Source: Deltaproteobacteria bacterium (GTDB lineage: Bacteria > Desulfobacterota > JADFVX01). Taken from it: 44,646 bases of DNA. The stretch spans positions 1 through 44,646 of the forward strand of contig JAOUBX010000033.1 of NCBI GenBank assembly GCA_029860075.1, written 5' to 3'. Both the position numbers and the translations under genes were made by a program. Under the pieces are notes generated by a model. That model was not told where the DNA came from and searched no databases. It worked only from the letters and a program-made list of their open reading frames with translations. Positions 15,830 to 24,351 of the stretch are shown in pieces. Position 1 is the first letter of the stretch. Each line of letters starts with the position of its first letter.

Positions 15830-16614
15830 TGTTCTTCTCCTTGTTATTGATATTTCCCCTATAAAATGCGGGATTTGGCGCATGCACATAAAGTGAATGC
15901 ACCTGATGAACTTTTACTTTAACAAAGACACTTCTTTGTTTTCCCCGGCTAATTCCGGGAATACAACCTTACAATTCACCCCCTTCCCTAAATTAAGGTC
16001 TACCCCAATAAATGATTTGCAAACTCCTCAAAAAGGAGACGGTTCTCTTTTCTCTTTTTCAGGTCTCTCCTGTTTACAGACTGCTTTTTCACTGCCGAAT
16101 GAGAGAGATAAACCGTCCCCTTTTATGCGTTCTGCAATTTACCTGTTCTTGCACCGGCCTATTCCTTATGAAAGATGTTTTTTTGTGCTAAGCGCAGATT
16201 TTTCTGAAATTAATAAATGCTCCCTTCAGGTAAATCCAACATGAAAGTATTCCCGAAACGAGCTTGTTAAGTTATAGGATACTATATGGGAATCCATATA
16301 CAATACGACTCGGGATGGATTTTAAGGTGGAGTTTTTCAGGAAAAAGGGTGGAGGTTTTCCGGTAAATAATTAATACTGCCGGTGCAGATAAAATCGGTT
16401 GCCATAGTGCCCGGGGCGGTGAACGGAGGCCATCACTTTCTGTGGTAATCTCCGGTTTTTCTGATCTGTCTCGATAGAGGATTGCTTCGACCCGCCCATG
16501 TCAGAACCTGCAAATGATGATAATATCGTTTTTTCAGCGGCCCATCATCCCCTTTGTAAAAAAAGGGAGAAAAAGCAGATCAAAGTCCTGTTGCTTTTGA
16601 TGGAAAGTTCCCTG
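15830..16614. other. Intergenic region with palindromic repeats, no convincing gene
   Basis: The stretch lies upstream of the PKD gene and downstream of the LuxR-type gene. A plus-strand frame at 15897-16244 exists but has no ribosome-binding site, no domain and an atypical composition, so it is not called. Visible structures are the inverted repeat 16031-16124, a short palindrome TATATGG-GAAT-CCATATA (16283-16300), and AAAAGCA/TGCTTTT (16570-16576/16591-16597), which followed by T on the minus strand may end the LuxR-type transcript. Confidence 0.5.
16031..16124. repeat. Inverted repeat AAAAGG(A/G)GACGGTT, possible RAYT-mobilised element
   Basis: The arm AAAAGGAGACGGTT (16031-16044) and its reverse complement at 16111-16124 match at 13 of 14 positions and enclose about 66 bp with further CTCTC/GAGAG pairing. 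The AGGGGACGGTT motif is familiar to me from palindromes beside REP-associated tyrosine (IS200-like) transposase genes; no transposase is present here. The family link is from memory and should be treated as a suggestion. Confidence 0.45.
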
Positions 16615-17292
16615 TCAGTCGATTGATAGGGCGTTTGAAGAAAGTTCTAAGTTTTTTTTTGAGTAAAGAATGGCTTCCATGCGGCTGGTAATTCCCAGTT
16701 TTTTATAGATATTGTTGATATGCGTCTTGACGGTCAATTCAGAAATGTAAAGTTTGGATGAAATTTCCTGGTTTTTATGACCCGCAGCAATGAGGGAAAG
16801 AATTTCATTCTCTCTTTTCGTCAGGCCGTCAATGGGGCTATTTGTAATCTTCGAATTTTTTGTATCTACAAAAGAGTCAACTAATGGCCGGATCAATTCT
16901 CTTTTTATCCAGAACTTTCCCCTTTGGACTTTTTTTAGTGCACCGATGAAAGCCTCCGGTTCAGCATCGGCGTCTATTATGCCGAGAACGCCGTCCCTGA
17001 CGAGCATTAATTCCTGGTTCGCTGTGAAAGTGCTGTCAAATATCACAATTTTTGCGCTTTCCCGGAGGTCTTTTATCCTTGTAATCATATCTATGCCCGC
17101 CTCAAGCAGTTGCAGGGAGGAAATGAGAATGATATGAGGCGCTTCTTTATTCAGAAAGAAAAATAACTCTTTCAAGGTTGTCGTTTTTTTTATAATGGTA
17201 AAATCTTTTTGACGGGAAATCAGTTGAGAGAGGCCTAGAAAAGAAAGTGTAGAAGGACAGGCAATTAACAGTTTTGTTTTTGATTCATCCAT
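16615..17292 (-). CDS. LuxR/NarL-type regulator with a degenerate receiver domain
   Basis: This is a 225-residue protein. The C-terminal 65 residues are a canonical LuxR helix-turn-helix: LTKRENEILSLIAAGHKNQE followed by ISELTVKTHINNIYKKLG. The N-terminal 130 residues have the fold pattern of a receiver but lack its chemistry: the acidic pocket is replaced by ACPSTLS, the phosphoacceptor position reads IILISSLQ with Ile/Ser instead of Asp (about 57-58), and the switch Lys region reads GIIDADA. It is therefore probably not controlled by phosphorylation. It is a single gene with a long upstream region (17293-17636) and no adjacent kinase. Targets are unknown. Confidence 0.82.
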   Translation of the reverse strand: MDESKTKLLIACPSTLSFLGLSQLISRQKDFTIIKKTTTLKELFFFLNKEAPHIILISSLQLLEAGIDMITRIKDLRESAKIVIFDSTFTANQELMLVRDGVLGIIDADAEPEAFIGALKKVQRGKFWIKRELIRPLVDSFVDTKNSKITNSPIDGLTKRENEILSLIAAGHKNQEISSKLYISELTVKTHINNIYKKLGITSRMEAILYSKKNLELSSNALSID

Positions 17293-17636
17293 AATCGTTC
17301 CCCCTCGACCACAGTCATGATCTATTAATATTTTGATCCTGGCACTTCTTCAATTTATTACATTGAATGAGTACTAGATTATCAGGATAATATTTGACAG
17401 TCCAGAATATTCATAACTGGTTTTCATCGGTCAAGGGTGCTTTTTCGCAATCTCTGCATCAATATTCAGATTTGCTTGTGCCATGTACAGTAGTACAACT
17501 CGGCGAAACCCTTGACTTCCTTGAACTTGCAAAAAACCCCTCCTTTCCGAATTGAAAACAAAGTTTCATTTATTATAGTTTCTGGATGGACACTAATTAA
17601 TGTGTTTTTCATTTTAACTTCTCCTCCCTTATTCTT
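17293..17636. other. Intergenic region with probable promoter of the LuxR-type gene
   Basis: On the minus strand TTGACC (17434-17429) and AATATT (17411-17406) are 17 bp apart and could start transcription near 17399. A perfect palindrome ATTATC-AG-GATAAT (17378-17391) lies just beyond that point and could be an operator, perhaps autoregulatory. Another short palindrome around TGTAC-AGTA-GTACA is at about 17483-17496. No gene is seen. Confidence 0.35.
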
Positions 17637-20600
17637 TTACTCCCACCGGGCAAGATCTGCCCTGTAGATTCTTACCTTTTTCATAATCGATTCACGTTTT
17701 ACATTAAACCAGACCATTCCTCCCATAATAACTGAACCACAAACCATGAGCAGGATCCCTTTTCCAAGACCCTCTTCGGGATAGAACCTGAGGAGTTGGG
17801 CCAGAACATTAATCACGAGGAAGGCAACGCTGCTATAAAGAAAGACCTTGATACGAAACATGATCCCTGCGGCCACACCGCTTAATGCAAGAAAGAGAAA
17901 AAGAGCGAAAATCCAGAATTCAGGTCTTAAGAATATATCGACGGAGGAACTTGCATAAAGAACGCAAAGGGCGGCAAGTCGTACATTGTTTAGAATTGAA
18001 GCTTTCAGCTCTCCCCGGTGCAATTGCAAAAGAACGAGGACACTGAGAGCAGCCGGAACGGTATAGAGCTGCATGGCATTGCTCTTTGCCGCCCAGACCG
18101 GTATCCAGAGATAGATAGCTGCATTGATGGTGGCAACACCCATGTAGAGCATGAGCTTTTCCCCACTAACAAAATGCCTCGTCAGATAGAGTGTCCCTGC
18201 AGCAAGAAGGACCGAGGCCGCAGAGGGTGACGCCGTTTGCATAGGAACGGTAAAGAGGGCAAGAAGAGGCAGAAATACCGACGCCTGTCCCAGCGCTTTT
18301 GAAAGGATGGGCAGTTTTACCACCTCTTCAAGAAAAAAGAAACCATATGCAAGGGCAACAAGGGCAGCTGTATCCCATAGAGTTAAAGGAGTAAGGCCCA
18401 TAATAAGTAATCTCACATAGAGGCCCATTACTCCTGCTATGAGGAATAATCCATAAACATACCGGCTTTCCCCCCTGCCGATAGTTTTTTTCAAACCTGT
18501 GGCAATGAGAATCGCCCCCGAAAGAAAGGCTGCAATACCGTGAATCCATGCATTAGCTTGAGGCATAGGATTGAGACTCTGGATAAAGGTGGCAAAATGA
18601 AGAGCCAGGAAAGAGAGTGCCAGAGAAATCTCGATTGAGGGCTTACCAAGCAGGCCTGCAAGTTGAGGCCATGTCTCTTTTGCACTGTCTGAAAGCCTGG
18701 TTCTGACTCTGATCAAAACAAGCATTACAATGGTAAGCTGCAATGCATACCAGGGAAAAAGCACCTGCAGTCGCTCAAACTGGGCGCAGACGATGGGCCA
18801 GACCTGGTAGAGATAAAGGCCGCTTGCTTTACCGGGAGGCAGAAAAAGCAGGGGCCATGTGTGGAGGAGCAGGAGACCGAGAATACGTGCCCTGAAGATT
18901 ACTTTTTCACTCCCTTTTTTCCATCCATGGGCAGCAACAGTTACTGTAACTAATGTAAGGATAAGAATACTCTCCCTGAGAGAGGCAATGGGAAATGCGA
19001 GAAGCGCTATAAGTGAAAGCCAGGGGAGATACTTTGTCCAGTCATTCATTGCTTTAAGCAGGCTCGATAGCTGATTTCCCCTGTTTACATCTTTTGAGAG
19101 GAGGTACCCGGCTATCGCCGGCAATGCACCCCAGGCAGCCAAAAGAAGAGACAGGTGAGTGAGCGGTACATATAGAACCGTCAGTACCAGGAGGGTTGTT
19201 AAAAATATTGCCAGAAGCATTCTTTGAGCATTCCATCGTGTTTTTTCCAGGGCATAGAGCTGAATGGAAGCAAAAATAAGGAGTCCAACAAAGGGAAAGA
19301 TATCTCTTAAGTCATTCATGGAGACACTGCCAACAATGAGGAGAAGCAGATCAATGAAAATGAGAGTGGCAATTGCCATGGATGTGAGGAGTTTTCCCCA
19401 CCCCAGGAAGGGGGAAGACACCCTGCCACTTTGCCAATTGAAATGTTCGGTAATTTGATGATCAAACCTTTTAATCCCCCTGCTGATAAAGAATAAAAGG
19501 TTCGTCCAGAGCAATGACGCAGCAAGGAACTCTTCAGCGCGCAAGTTAAAGTTGCCTGCCAGGGATATGCCGGAGAATACGAGGAAGGCGACGGCAAAGC
19601 GGTAAATAATAAAAGAGCCCTTCTTTCCAAGAAACATGAAAAGGTATACAGAAGTACCAAACCAATAGAGCCAGTTAAGTATAAGGTCGCCCCTTGCAAT
19701 CATGGTAGGGTATATAACCGCAACCAGTGCAAGCCCCACGCAAGGCCAGAGGGAGGGCGACAGGGCCAGTTGAGGATAAGGCCTGTTAAAGAGAGGAATG
19801 GCATAGCTTGACGTTGCCCAAAGCACAAGTGCCCAGAGATAGATGGTGGCGCCGTTCCATGGAATCCCCATGAAAGGGAGAGCTGTCGCTGCAAAACCTG
19901 TAAGGAGAAAGGAAAGTCCGGCACCTCGAATTGTTTTGCCTTCAGAAAAGTTGCGAAGAAGAGGAAAAAGAGTTACTCCCTGGATGAGGAAAAGCAGTGG
20001 ACTATAGGCGGGAACACTGTGCGCCGCCAGCCCTGCGCCAATTAGAGGCATGAGCCTGAAGCACACCCAGACATAGCAGGCTCCGGCAATGAGCCTGAGA
20101 GACCTGCCGTAAAGCAGCTTGCGTCTCTCATTGTTGTCCAATTTTGCAGAGGCCACCGCTCCTGTGAGCGCAAGAAGCGATGCTGTCAGCCATGGCCCTC
20201 CACTATCAGGCCATAGGTTTAGCCTAAGCCCCTCTTCAAAGAGGAAAGACTGGAGATTCAATATGGTCAGAGTGGCTATCGCCATCCCAGCAAGGTTGAT
20301 GACGGCATTAGCCGGCCTGTGACCGGCAAGTATAATTACCAACGAAGAAAGGGCAAGAATAATGATATCTGAAACCCTGATGGCTTCCGTATTTATGGGG
20401 ATTATCTGAAAGACAGGGCCTATGAGCGCCAACACGATAGCTGCCTCTCTCATGGGCTTTGCATAGAGTCTTTCTCCAAGGCTTCCCGGATTGATTGCTT
20501 TTGCAATGACCCGGAGGGAGAGTGCAAGAACAGGCCAGATAATCCCTGCCGGGGCATCAATAAACAGAGCTTCCGGCTGAAGAATTAAGAGCTTGCAGTA

Positions 20601-23177
20601 AATTATGATTGCTGTTGTTATCCCTCCAAAAAGTACGATGTAGCTGTTAATTCTCTGTCTGTACCTCCTTCCTGATAGCTGGAAAAATGCTGTGCCTGTC
20701 AGGATAGTTATTATTGCAGTGGCATCTGTACTTATTGCCCAGGAAAGAAATGACATACAGATAGCGATAAGGGATAGAGCATAACTTGTTCTATAGCTTG
20801 TTTTCTCTATTAACTTTCTGCAAAATTCAGGTTTAGTTCCTGTAACTGCAGGTCCTGCAAACCATTTTAAAAGAGGGTGCTTTGATAGTTGCGATGCCAC
20901 CATCCAGGTAAATAAGGCATAAATTGCAGCCACGCTGCTCGTTTGCATGACTGATGTAAAACCGAGGCTGTGGCTAAAGCCAATCACTGTGCCGAGACCC
21001 ATAACAAGGGGAACTGGCCAGAACCTGAGTTGTTTGTAATAGGCAAGAAGGATCATTACCGATAATGTTGCCAATCCGGCTGACACTACCCAGGGCATGG
21101 TAAAGCCATGAAGAAGAAGGTATCTGCACGTGAGAGTTATTGAGATAAGAGAGAGAACCGGTACTACCTGCCTGAGGGTAGGACGAATCGTTTCATAAGG
21201 AGAGAGTCCTTTAAGGGGCAGAAACCAGACGAGCTTAAGATTTTGATTTTTTTCAAGGCAAATGTGTCTGTGCAATTTAGCTGATTTGCTTTGTTCCAGG
21301 TATTTCAGGCCTCCCCACGTGCAAATAACCGCCACCATCTCCAGCATACCTGTCGACGGCCATGGAATATAGGTACGCCTTAGTAAAACTATACCGGCGG
21401 TGGCGAGAAACATTCCTCCATAAAGAAGTGCTCTCATGCCGAATAGTATGGCTATGGATATGATGATTCCTCCTGAAATCAAGAGGGCAAGATGCAGATA
21501 AGGATTTCCTGCCGCAGGTCCCTGAAATAGAACAATTGCCAGCGAAATTGCAATCCCCGTAAGAGCGCTATTTGTAAGGTATATGGCTCTTGGGCTTATG
21601 ATATTGCATCTCCTGTTAAAAGCCTTCATTCCCATAGCAGCCCACAGGTTTGCAAGAAGCAGGAGCCCCATAGCGAATTGCCAGCCTGATCCTGCTTTCA
21701 GTACAAGTGGTGTGTATATGAGTGTTAATAAGAGTGAAAACGGTACCAGGTAAAAGAGAACCGTGTCCCTTGGGTCCTGCTCCGTATCAAGGATTTTTAA
21801 CAGAAAGTCTGCTTTTAAAGGGAGAGCATTAAAGACGTACAAGGGAGCAAACCTAACGATGCCATATGTGAGTCCACTTATGAGCGAGGCCGTTGTAAAG
21901 GTTATGAGAGAGGGTGTTATGCCAATGAGGCTCCAAGCTGCCAGAACAAAGAAAGATACTAAAAGCAGGCAAAAACTGTTTCCGGCGAGGGTATGGGCAC
22001 CTCGCAGCGACAGTCTCCTGTGAAGTTCGAAGAGCCCTGCCATTGCCGGCAGGGATGCTATGAAATGAACGGCTTTGGGAATGTCCTCCAGGACAAGAAT
22101 ACCGTAGAGCCAGCCCAGGCAGCCAAGCATCAAATAAAGCGGTACCGCTGTCAGGTAGTTCCTGAGTACCATTCCATAAAGGATAGCACCTATTGCAAGG
22201 GTTATTATTTTCGCCCCTGCGCTTCCTATGGTCATTGCAATGGCGACGATTGAAAGACCATAAAGCACAAAGTTAAGCTTTGACAGGAAAGTGTAGCGTT
22301 TTGTTAATTCTTTGAATGATGAATCGATATAAAAGAGAAGACCCGTCAGCACCATGAGAAATGGGCCGTAGTAGCCTGACGGGAGATCGCCCTCATAAAG
22401 CCATGTCATATGCATGAAAGAAACGAATGCCGAGTAAACAATCGTTCCCATAGCATAAAAGGCCATCCTGCGGCGTTCAACAAATAAACGGGTAAACCAC
22501 TCCCCACTTTGCCTGATAAGCACGAAGCCAAGTAAAGCCAGTAACGAAGAATGAAACAATGCAAGGAGAGGCCAGATCCGGTAGTGAGCTATAAAGGGCG
22601 CTCCCAGTTGCGTAGCACTAAAGATCAAAAAGATTTTCGCATGTCTGCCGCCAAGAGACGGATCCATTATTCCCGAGAGGATTTTTGCAGTAACATGGAA
22701 AAATGTGAGGTTTAACCCCGCCATTATGAATCCGGCAAAAAGGCCACTTTCCACCGTTCCCGCAAAGAGGCGCGATGAAGAAAGGATACTTAGGGGAATG
22801 AGGAGCATGGCAAGTGTGGCAAGCACCTCAGCTGTTGTATGTAAATCGGGCCTTCGCCTTTGCATCTGGTAGGCCCCGAAGGCAAGTATAATGGTGTAGG
22901 CAAAAAGCGATATGGCTATGATGAGGGTCTTTACAAGACCTTCAGTACATGCAACGACAAAAACAGAACCGGCGACAAAAAGGAACGTACTGATAAACCA
23001 GCCCATATTCTGTATGAGAAAGGGAGCCAGCAGTTTTGACCAGCCTGTCAGCTTTTGGCGCAGAATTTCCAGAGCAGCCGTTCTTTTATCCTGCCCCTCC
23101 TCTTCTATGCTGAATATCTCATTACCGTACTTCACCGTTTTTTCAGACATGAAAGTCTTATTTAATAAATCACTCAC
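17637..23177 (-). CDS. Giant polytopic membrane protein (1846 residues), unknown family
   Basis: After a hydrophilic N-terminus of about 50 residues the protein is one long run of hydrophobic helices to its end, dozens in number, joined by short Arg/Lys loops. There is no large soluble domain and no motif of transporters, glycosyltransferases or ATPases that I can recognise. Short cytoplasmic-looking basic stretches (QMQRRRPDL, VERRRMAFY, DNNERRKLLYG) recur, hinting at internal duplication. The GTG start at 23177 has GGAGGAGCCA just upstream; an ATG nine codons further in is an alternative. It resembles large DUF2157/DUF2339-like predicted membrane proteins only in general character. It lies 102 bp after pspA on the same strand without a clear terminator between, so it may belong to the psp transcript. 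Confidence 0.8.
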   Translation of the reverse strand: MSDLLNKTFMSEKTVKYGNEIFSIEEEGQDKRTAALEILRQKLTGWSKLLAPFLIQNMGWFISTFLFVAGSVFVVACTEGLVKTLIIAISLFAYTIILAFGAYQMQRRRPDLHTTAEVLATLAMLLIPLSILSSSRLFAGTVESGLFAGFIMAGLNLTFFHVTAKILSGIMDPSLGGRHAKIFLIFSATQLGAPFIAHYRIWPLLALFHSSLLALLGFVLIRQSGEWFTRLFVERRRMAFYAMGTIVYSAFVSFMHMTWLYEGDLPSGYYGPFLMVLTGLLFYIDSSFKELTKRYTFLSKLNFVLYGLSIVAIAMTIGSAGAKIITLAIGAILYGMVLRNYLTAVPLYLMLGCLGWLYGILVLEDIPKAVHFIASLPAMAGLFELHRRLSLRGAHTLAGNSFCLLLVSFFVLAAWSLIGITPSLITFTTASLISGLTYGIVRFAPLYVFNALPLKADFLLKILDTEQDPRDTVLFYLVPFSLLLTLIYTPLVLKAGSGWQFAMGLLLLANLWAAMGMKAFNRRCNIISPRAIYLTNSALTGIAISLAIVLFQGPAAGNPYLHLALLISGGIIISIAILFGMRALLYGGMFLATAGIVLLRRTYIPWPSTGMLEMVAVICTWGGLKYLEQSKSAKLHRHICLEKNQNLKLVWFLPLKGLSPYETIRPTLRQVVPVLSLISITLTCRYLLLHGFTMPWVVSAGLATLSVMILLAYYKQLRFWPVPLVMGLGTVIGFSHSLGFTSVMQTSSVAAIYALFTWMVASQLSKHPLLKWFAGPAVTGTKPEFCRKLIEKTSYRTSYALSLIAICMSFLSWAISTDATAIITILTGTAFFQLSGRRYRQRINSYIVLFGGITTAIIIYCKLLILQPEALFIDAPAGIIWPVLALSLRVIAKAINPGSLGERLYAKPMREAAIVLALIGPVFQIIPINTEAIRVSDIIILALSSLVIILAGHRPANAVINLAGMAIATLTILNLQSFLFEEGLRLNLWPDSGGPWLTASLLALTGAVASAKLDNNERRKLLYGRSLRLIAGACYVWVCFRLMPLIGAGLAAHSVPAYSPLLFLIQGVTLFPLLRNFSEGKTIRGAGLSFLLTGFAATALPFMGIPWNGATIYLWALVLWATSSYAIPLFNRPYPQLALSPSLWPCVGLALVAVIYPTMIARGDLILNWLYWFGTSVYLFMFLGKKGSFIIYRFAVAFLVFSGISLAGNFNLRAEEFLAASLLWTNLLFFISRGIKRFDHQITEHFNWQSGRVSSPFLGWGKLLTSMAIATLIFIDLLLLIVGSVSMNDLRDIFPFVGLLIFASIQLYALEKTRWNAQRMLLAIFLTTLLVLTVLYVPLTHLSLLLAAWGALPAIAGYLLSKDVNRGNQLSSLLKAMNDWTKYLPWLSLIALLAFPIASLRESILILTLVTVTVAAHGWKKGSEKVIFRARILGLLLLHTWPLLFLPPGKASGLYLYQVWPIVCAQFERLQVLFPWYALQLTIVMLVLIRVRTRLSDSAKETWPQLAGLLGKPSIEISLALSFLALHFATFIQSLNPMPQANAWIHGIAAFLSGAILIATGLKKTIGRGESRYVYGLFLIAGVMGLYVRLLIMGLTPLTLWDTAALVALAYGFFFLEEVVKLPILSKALGQASVFLPLLALFTVPMQTASPSAASVLLAAGTLYLTRHFVSGEKLMLYMGVATINAAIYLWIPVWAAKSNAMQLYTVPAALSVLVLLQLHRGELKASILNNVRLAALCVLYASSSVDIFLRPEFWIFALFLFLALSGVAAGIMFRIKVFLYSSVAFLVINVLAQLLRFYPEEGLGKGILLMVCGSVIMGGMVWFNVKRESIMKKVRIYRADLARWE

Positions 23178-23279
23178 TGGCTCCTCCTTCTCTTTATATC
23201 CCCGGCGTGTACATATCTCCCACGCATGGCCCGCTCCTTACGGCGGGCTAGTTGATTAGCTTGACTTTAAAGCTCTTAT

Positions 23280-23954
23280 CTATTCATTTTTTATCTTTTC
23301 CTTAAGGGCCTCCAGGTCACTTTCGATTTCCTTCTCTTTTTCTAAACTTTCCATCTCTTTGTCGAAAGAGCCCTCTTCATCATTCAGTTCGGCAATGGCC
23401 TCGGCTTCAGCCTCCATCTGGAGTACACGGCCTTCCATTCTAACGAACCTGTTTTCCACCTCAAGTCCGCGCCTGAACTTGTTTTGCGTGCTATCTACGT
23501 ACTTTCTTGCCTCTGCCGCCCGCTGGCGAGCCACCAGAGTGCCCCGCTTCCTGCGCGCTTCGGCAAGTTTATCTTCCATGGCCCTAAGCTGGTTTTTGAG
23601 CTTCCTGCTCGTTTCTTTTGCTTTTTTCCAGGACGATTCCACTTCATTTGCAATACGCTCATGATCTTGTTTTCTTGATAAAGCCTCCCTTGCAAGTTCT
23701 TCCTTTCCCGCCCGAAGAGCGGCTTCCGCTTTGCTTTGCCAGTTTGCAAGCTGCTTTCTGTGATGTTCCACTTCACGGGCAAGCTGCTTTTCGCCGGCTA
23801 TGGCTTCAACAATGCTCTCTTTAGCGCCCATGATATTTTCTTCCATCTCCCTGATGATCTGTCTGATCATTCTTTCCGGGTCTTCAACTTTATCGATAAG
23901 ATCATTAATGTTTGCACTAACTACGTCACTTATCCGTACAAATATATTTGCCAT
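23280..23954 (-). CDS. pspA: Phage shock protein A (PspA/IM30 family)
   Basis: This is a 224-residue protein. ATG 23954 follows GGAGGAGATA directly and begins MANIFVRISDVVSANINDLI, the amphipathic membrane-binding helix of PspA. Long coiled-coil helices with many Lys/Glu/Arg/Ala follow (EDPERMIRQIIREMEENI, RKQLANWQSKAEAALRAGKE), and the C-terminus has the MEAEAEAIAELNDE segment typical of the family. An in-frame ATG at 24014 would add 20 residues overlapping the upstream small gene and is rejected. PspA proteins polymerise on damaged inner membrane and preserve the proton-motive force. The position behind a 41-codon gene and a sigma-54 promoter fits the stress-induced psp design. Confidence 0.92.
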   Translation of the reverse strand: MANIFVRISDVVSANINDLIDKVEDPERMIRQIIREMEENIMGAKESIVEAIAGEKQLAREVEHHRKQLANWQSKAEAALRAGKEELAREALSRKQDHERIANEVESSWKKAKETSRKLKNQLRAMEDKLAEARRKRGTLVARQRAAEARKYVDSTQNKFRRGLEVENRFVRMEGRVLQMEAEAEAIAELNDEEGSFDKEMESLEKEKEIESDLEALKEKIKNE

Positions 23955-24003
23955 TATCTCCTCCATTAATTTTGAGTTTATTTTGATTCCTAATAAATTG
24001 CGC

Positions 24004-24129
24004 TTAACCGGCAATACATGTCATTAAGGGTATGGCAATGACCACTATGAAACCTGTTGTTGCAACGAGGCTCAAAATACAGGTCTCAAACTGGCCCATA
24101 ATTCCAAGTTCATTGGATTTCCTTTTCAT
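24004..24129 (-). CDS. 41-residue single-helix membrane peptide of the psp locus
   Basis: ATG at 24129 is preceded five bases upstream by a perfect AGGAGGT (24135-24141), the best ribosome-binding site in this part of the window. The product reads MKRKSNELGIMGQFETC, then a hydrophobic segment (ILSLVATTGFIVVIAIPLM), ending TCIAG with TAA at 24004-24006. It is a basic, single-span peptide and the first gene after the sigma-54 promoter, 49 bp before pspA. It does not look like PspB or PspC. By position it could be a membrane receptor or regulator of PspA; that role is inference. It is too short for ordinary gene finding. Confidence 0.72.
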   Translation of the reverse strand: MKRKSNELGIMGQFETCILSLVATTGFIVVIAIPLMTCIAG

Positions 24130-24161
24130 GACTGACCTCCTTTCTTTTTACTCTCTAATAG

Positions 24162-24177
24162 AGCATGTGAGGTGCCA
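24162..24177 (-). promoter_or_regulatory. Sigma-54 (-24/-12) promoter of the psp locus
   Basis: The minus strand reads TGGCACCTCACATGCT: the -24 element TGGCAC is perfect, and the GC of the -12 element lies exactly 10 bp after the GG. The predicted transcription start near 24151 leaves a 22-nt leader containing the AGGAGGT of the small gene. psp operons in enterics are driven by sigma-54 with PspF, which supports the reading. Confidence 0.75.
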
Positions 24178-24266
24178 AAAGAAGGATAGAACTGTAAGTA
24201 CTTGTTATTTAATAGTAAGATGAATAAGGTTGAGATGTTTTTATTGAACAAAAAGGCAGCTGCGAC

Positions 24267-24297
24267 CAATTAATGTACCTGTCGTGTACATTAATTG
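24267..24297. promoter_or_regulatory. 12-bp perfect palindrome, candidate enhancer site of the psp promoter
   Basis: CAATTAATGTAC (24267-24278) and GTACATTAATTG (24286-24297) flank a 7-nt spacer. The centre is about 130 bp upstream of the predicted psp start, the usual distance for a bacterial enhancer-binding protein. It is also 55 bp after the stop of bpt, but it lacks a GC stem and T-tract, so terminator function is unlikely. The half-site resembles the arms of the palindrome at 26961-27007. Confidence 0.5.
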
Positions 24298-24351
24298 CAC
24301 TTCAAGGGTGGTATTTTAGTATGGAAAGGATTTTTTTGCTTCGGGAGGGGT

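Noticed and set aside
15897..16244. Plus-strand frame of 115 codons in the large intergenic region
   Set aside because: It contains the inverted repeat 16031-16124, lacks a ribosome-binding site and has the composition of translated noncoding DNA.
17468..17490. TGGCAC on the minus strand upstream of the LuxR-type gene as a sigma-54 promoter
   Set aside because: No GC is found at the required 10-bp distance from the GG, so the -12 element is missing.
23229..23248. GCCCGC/GCGGGC stem between pspA and the giant membrane protein gene as an intrinsic terminator
   Set aside because: The stem is only 6 bp with an 8-nt loop and no T-tract follows on the minus strand; it may only attenuate.
24267..24297. 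Palindrome after bpt as a terminator
   Set aside because: The stem is AT-rich and no T-tract follows on the minus strand; its distance to the sigma-54 promoter fits an enhancer better.
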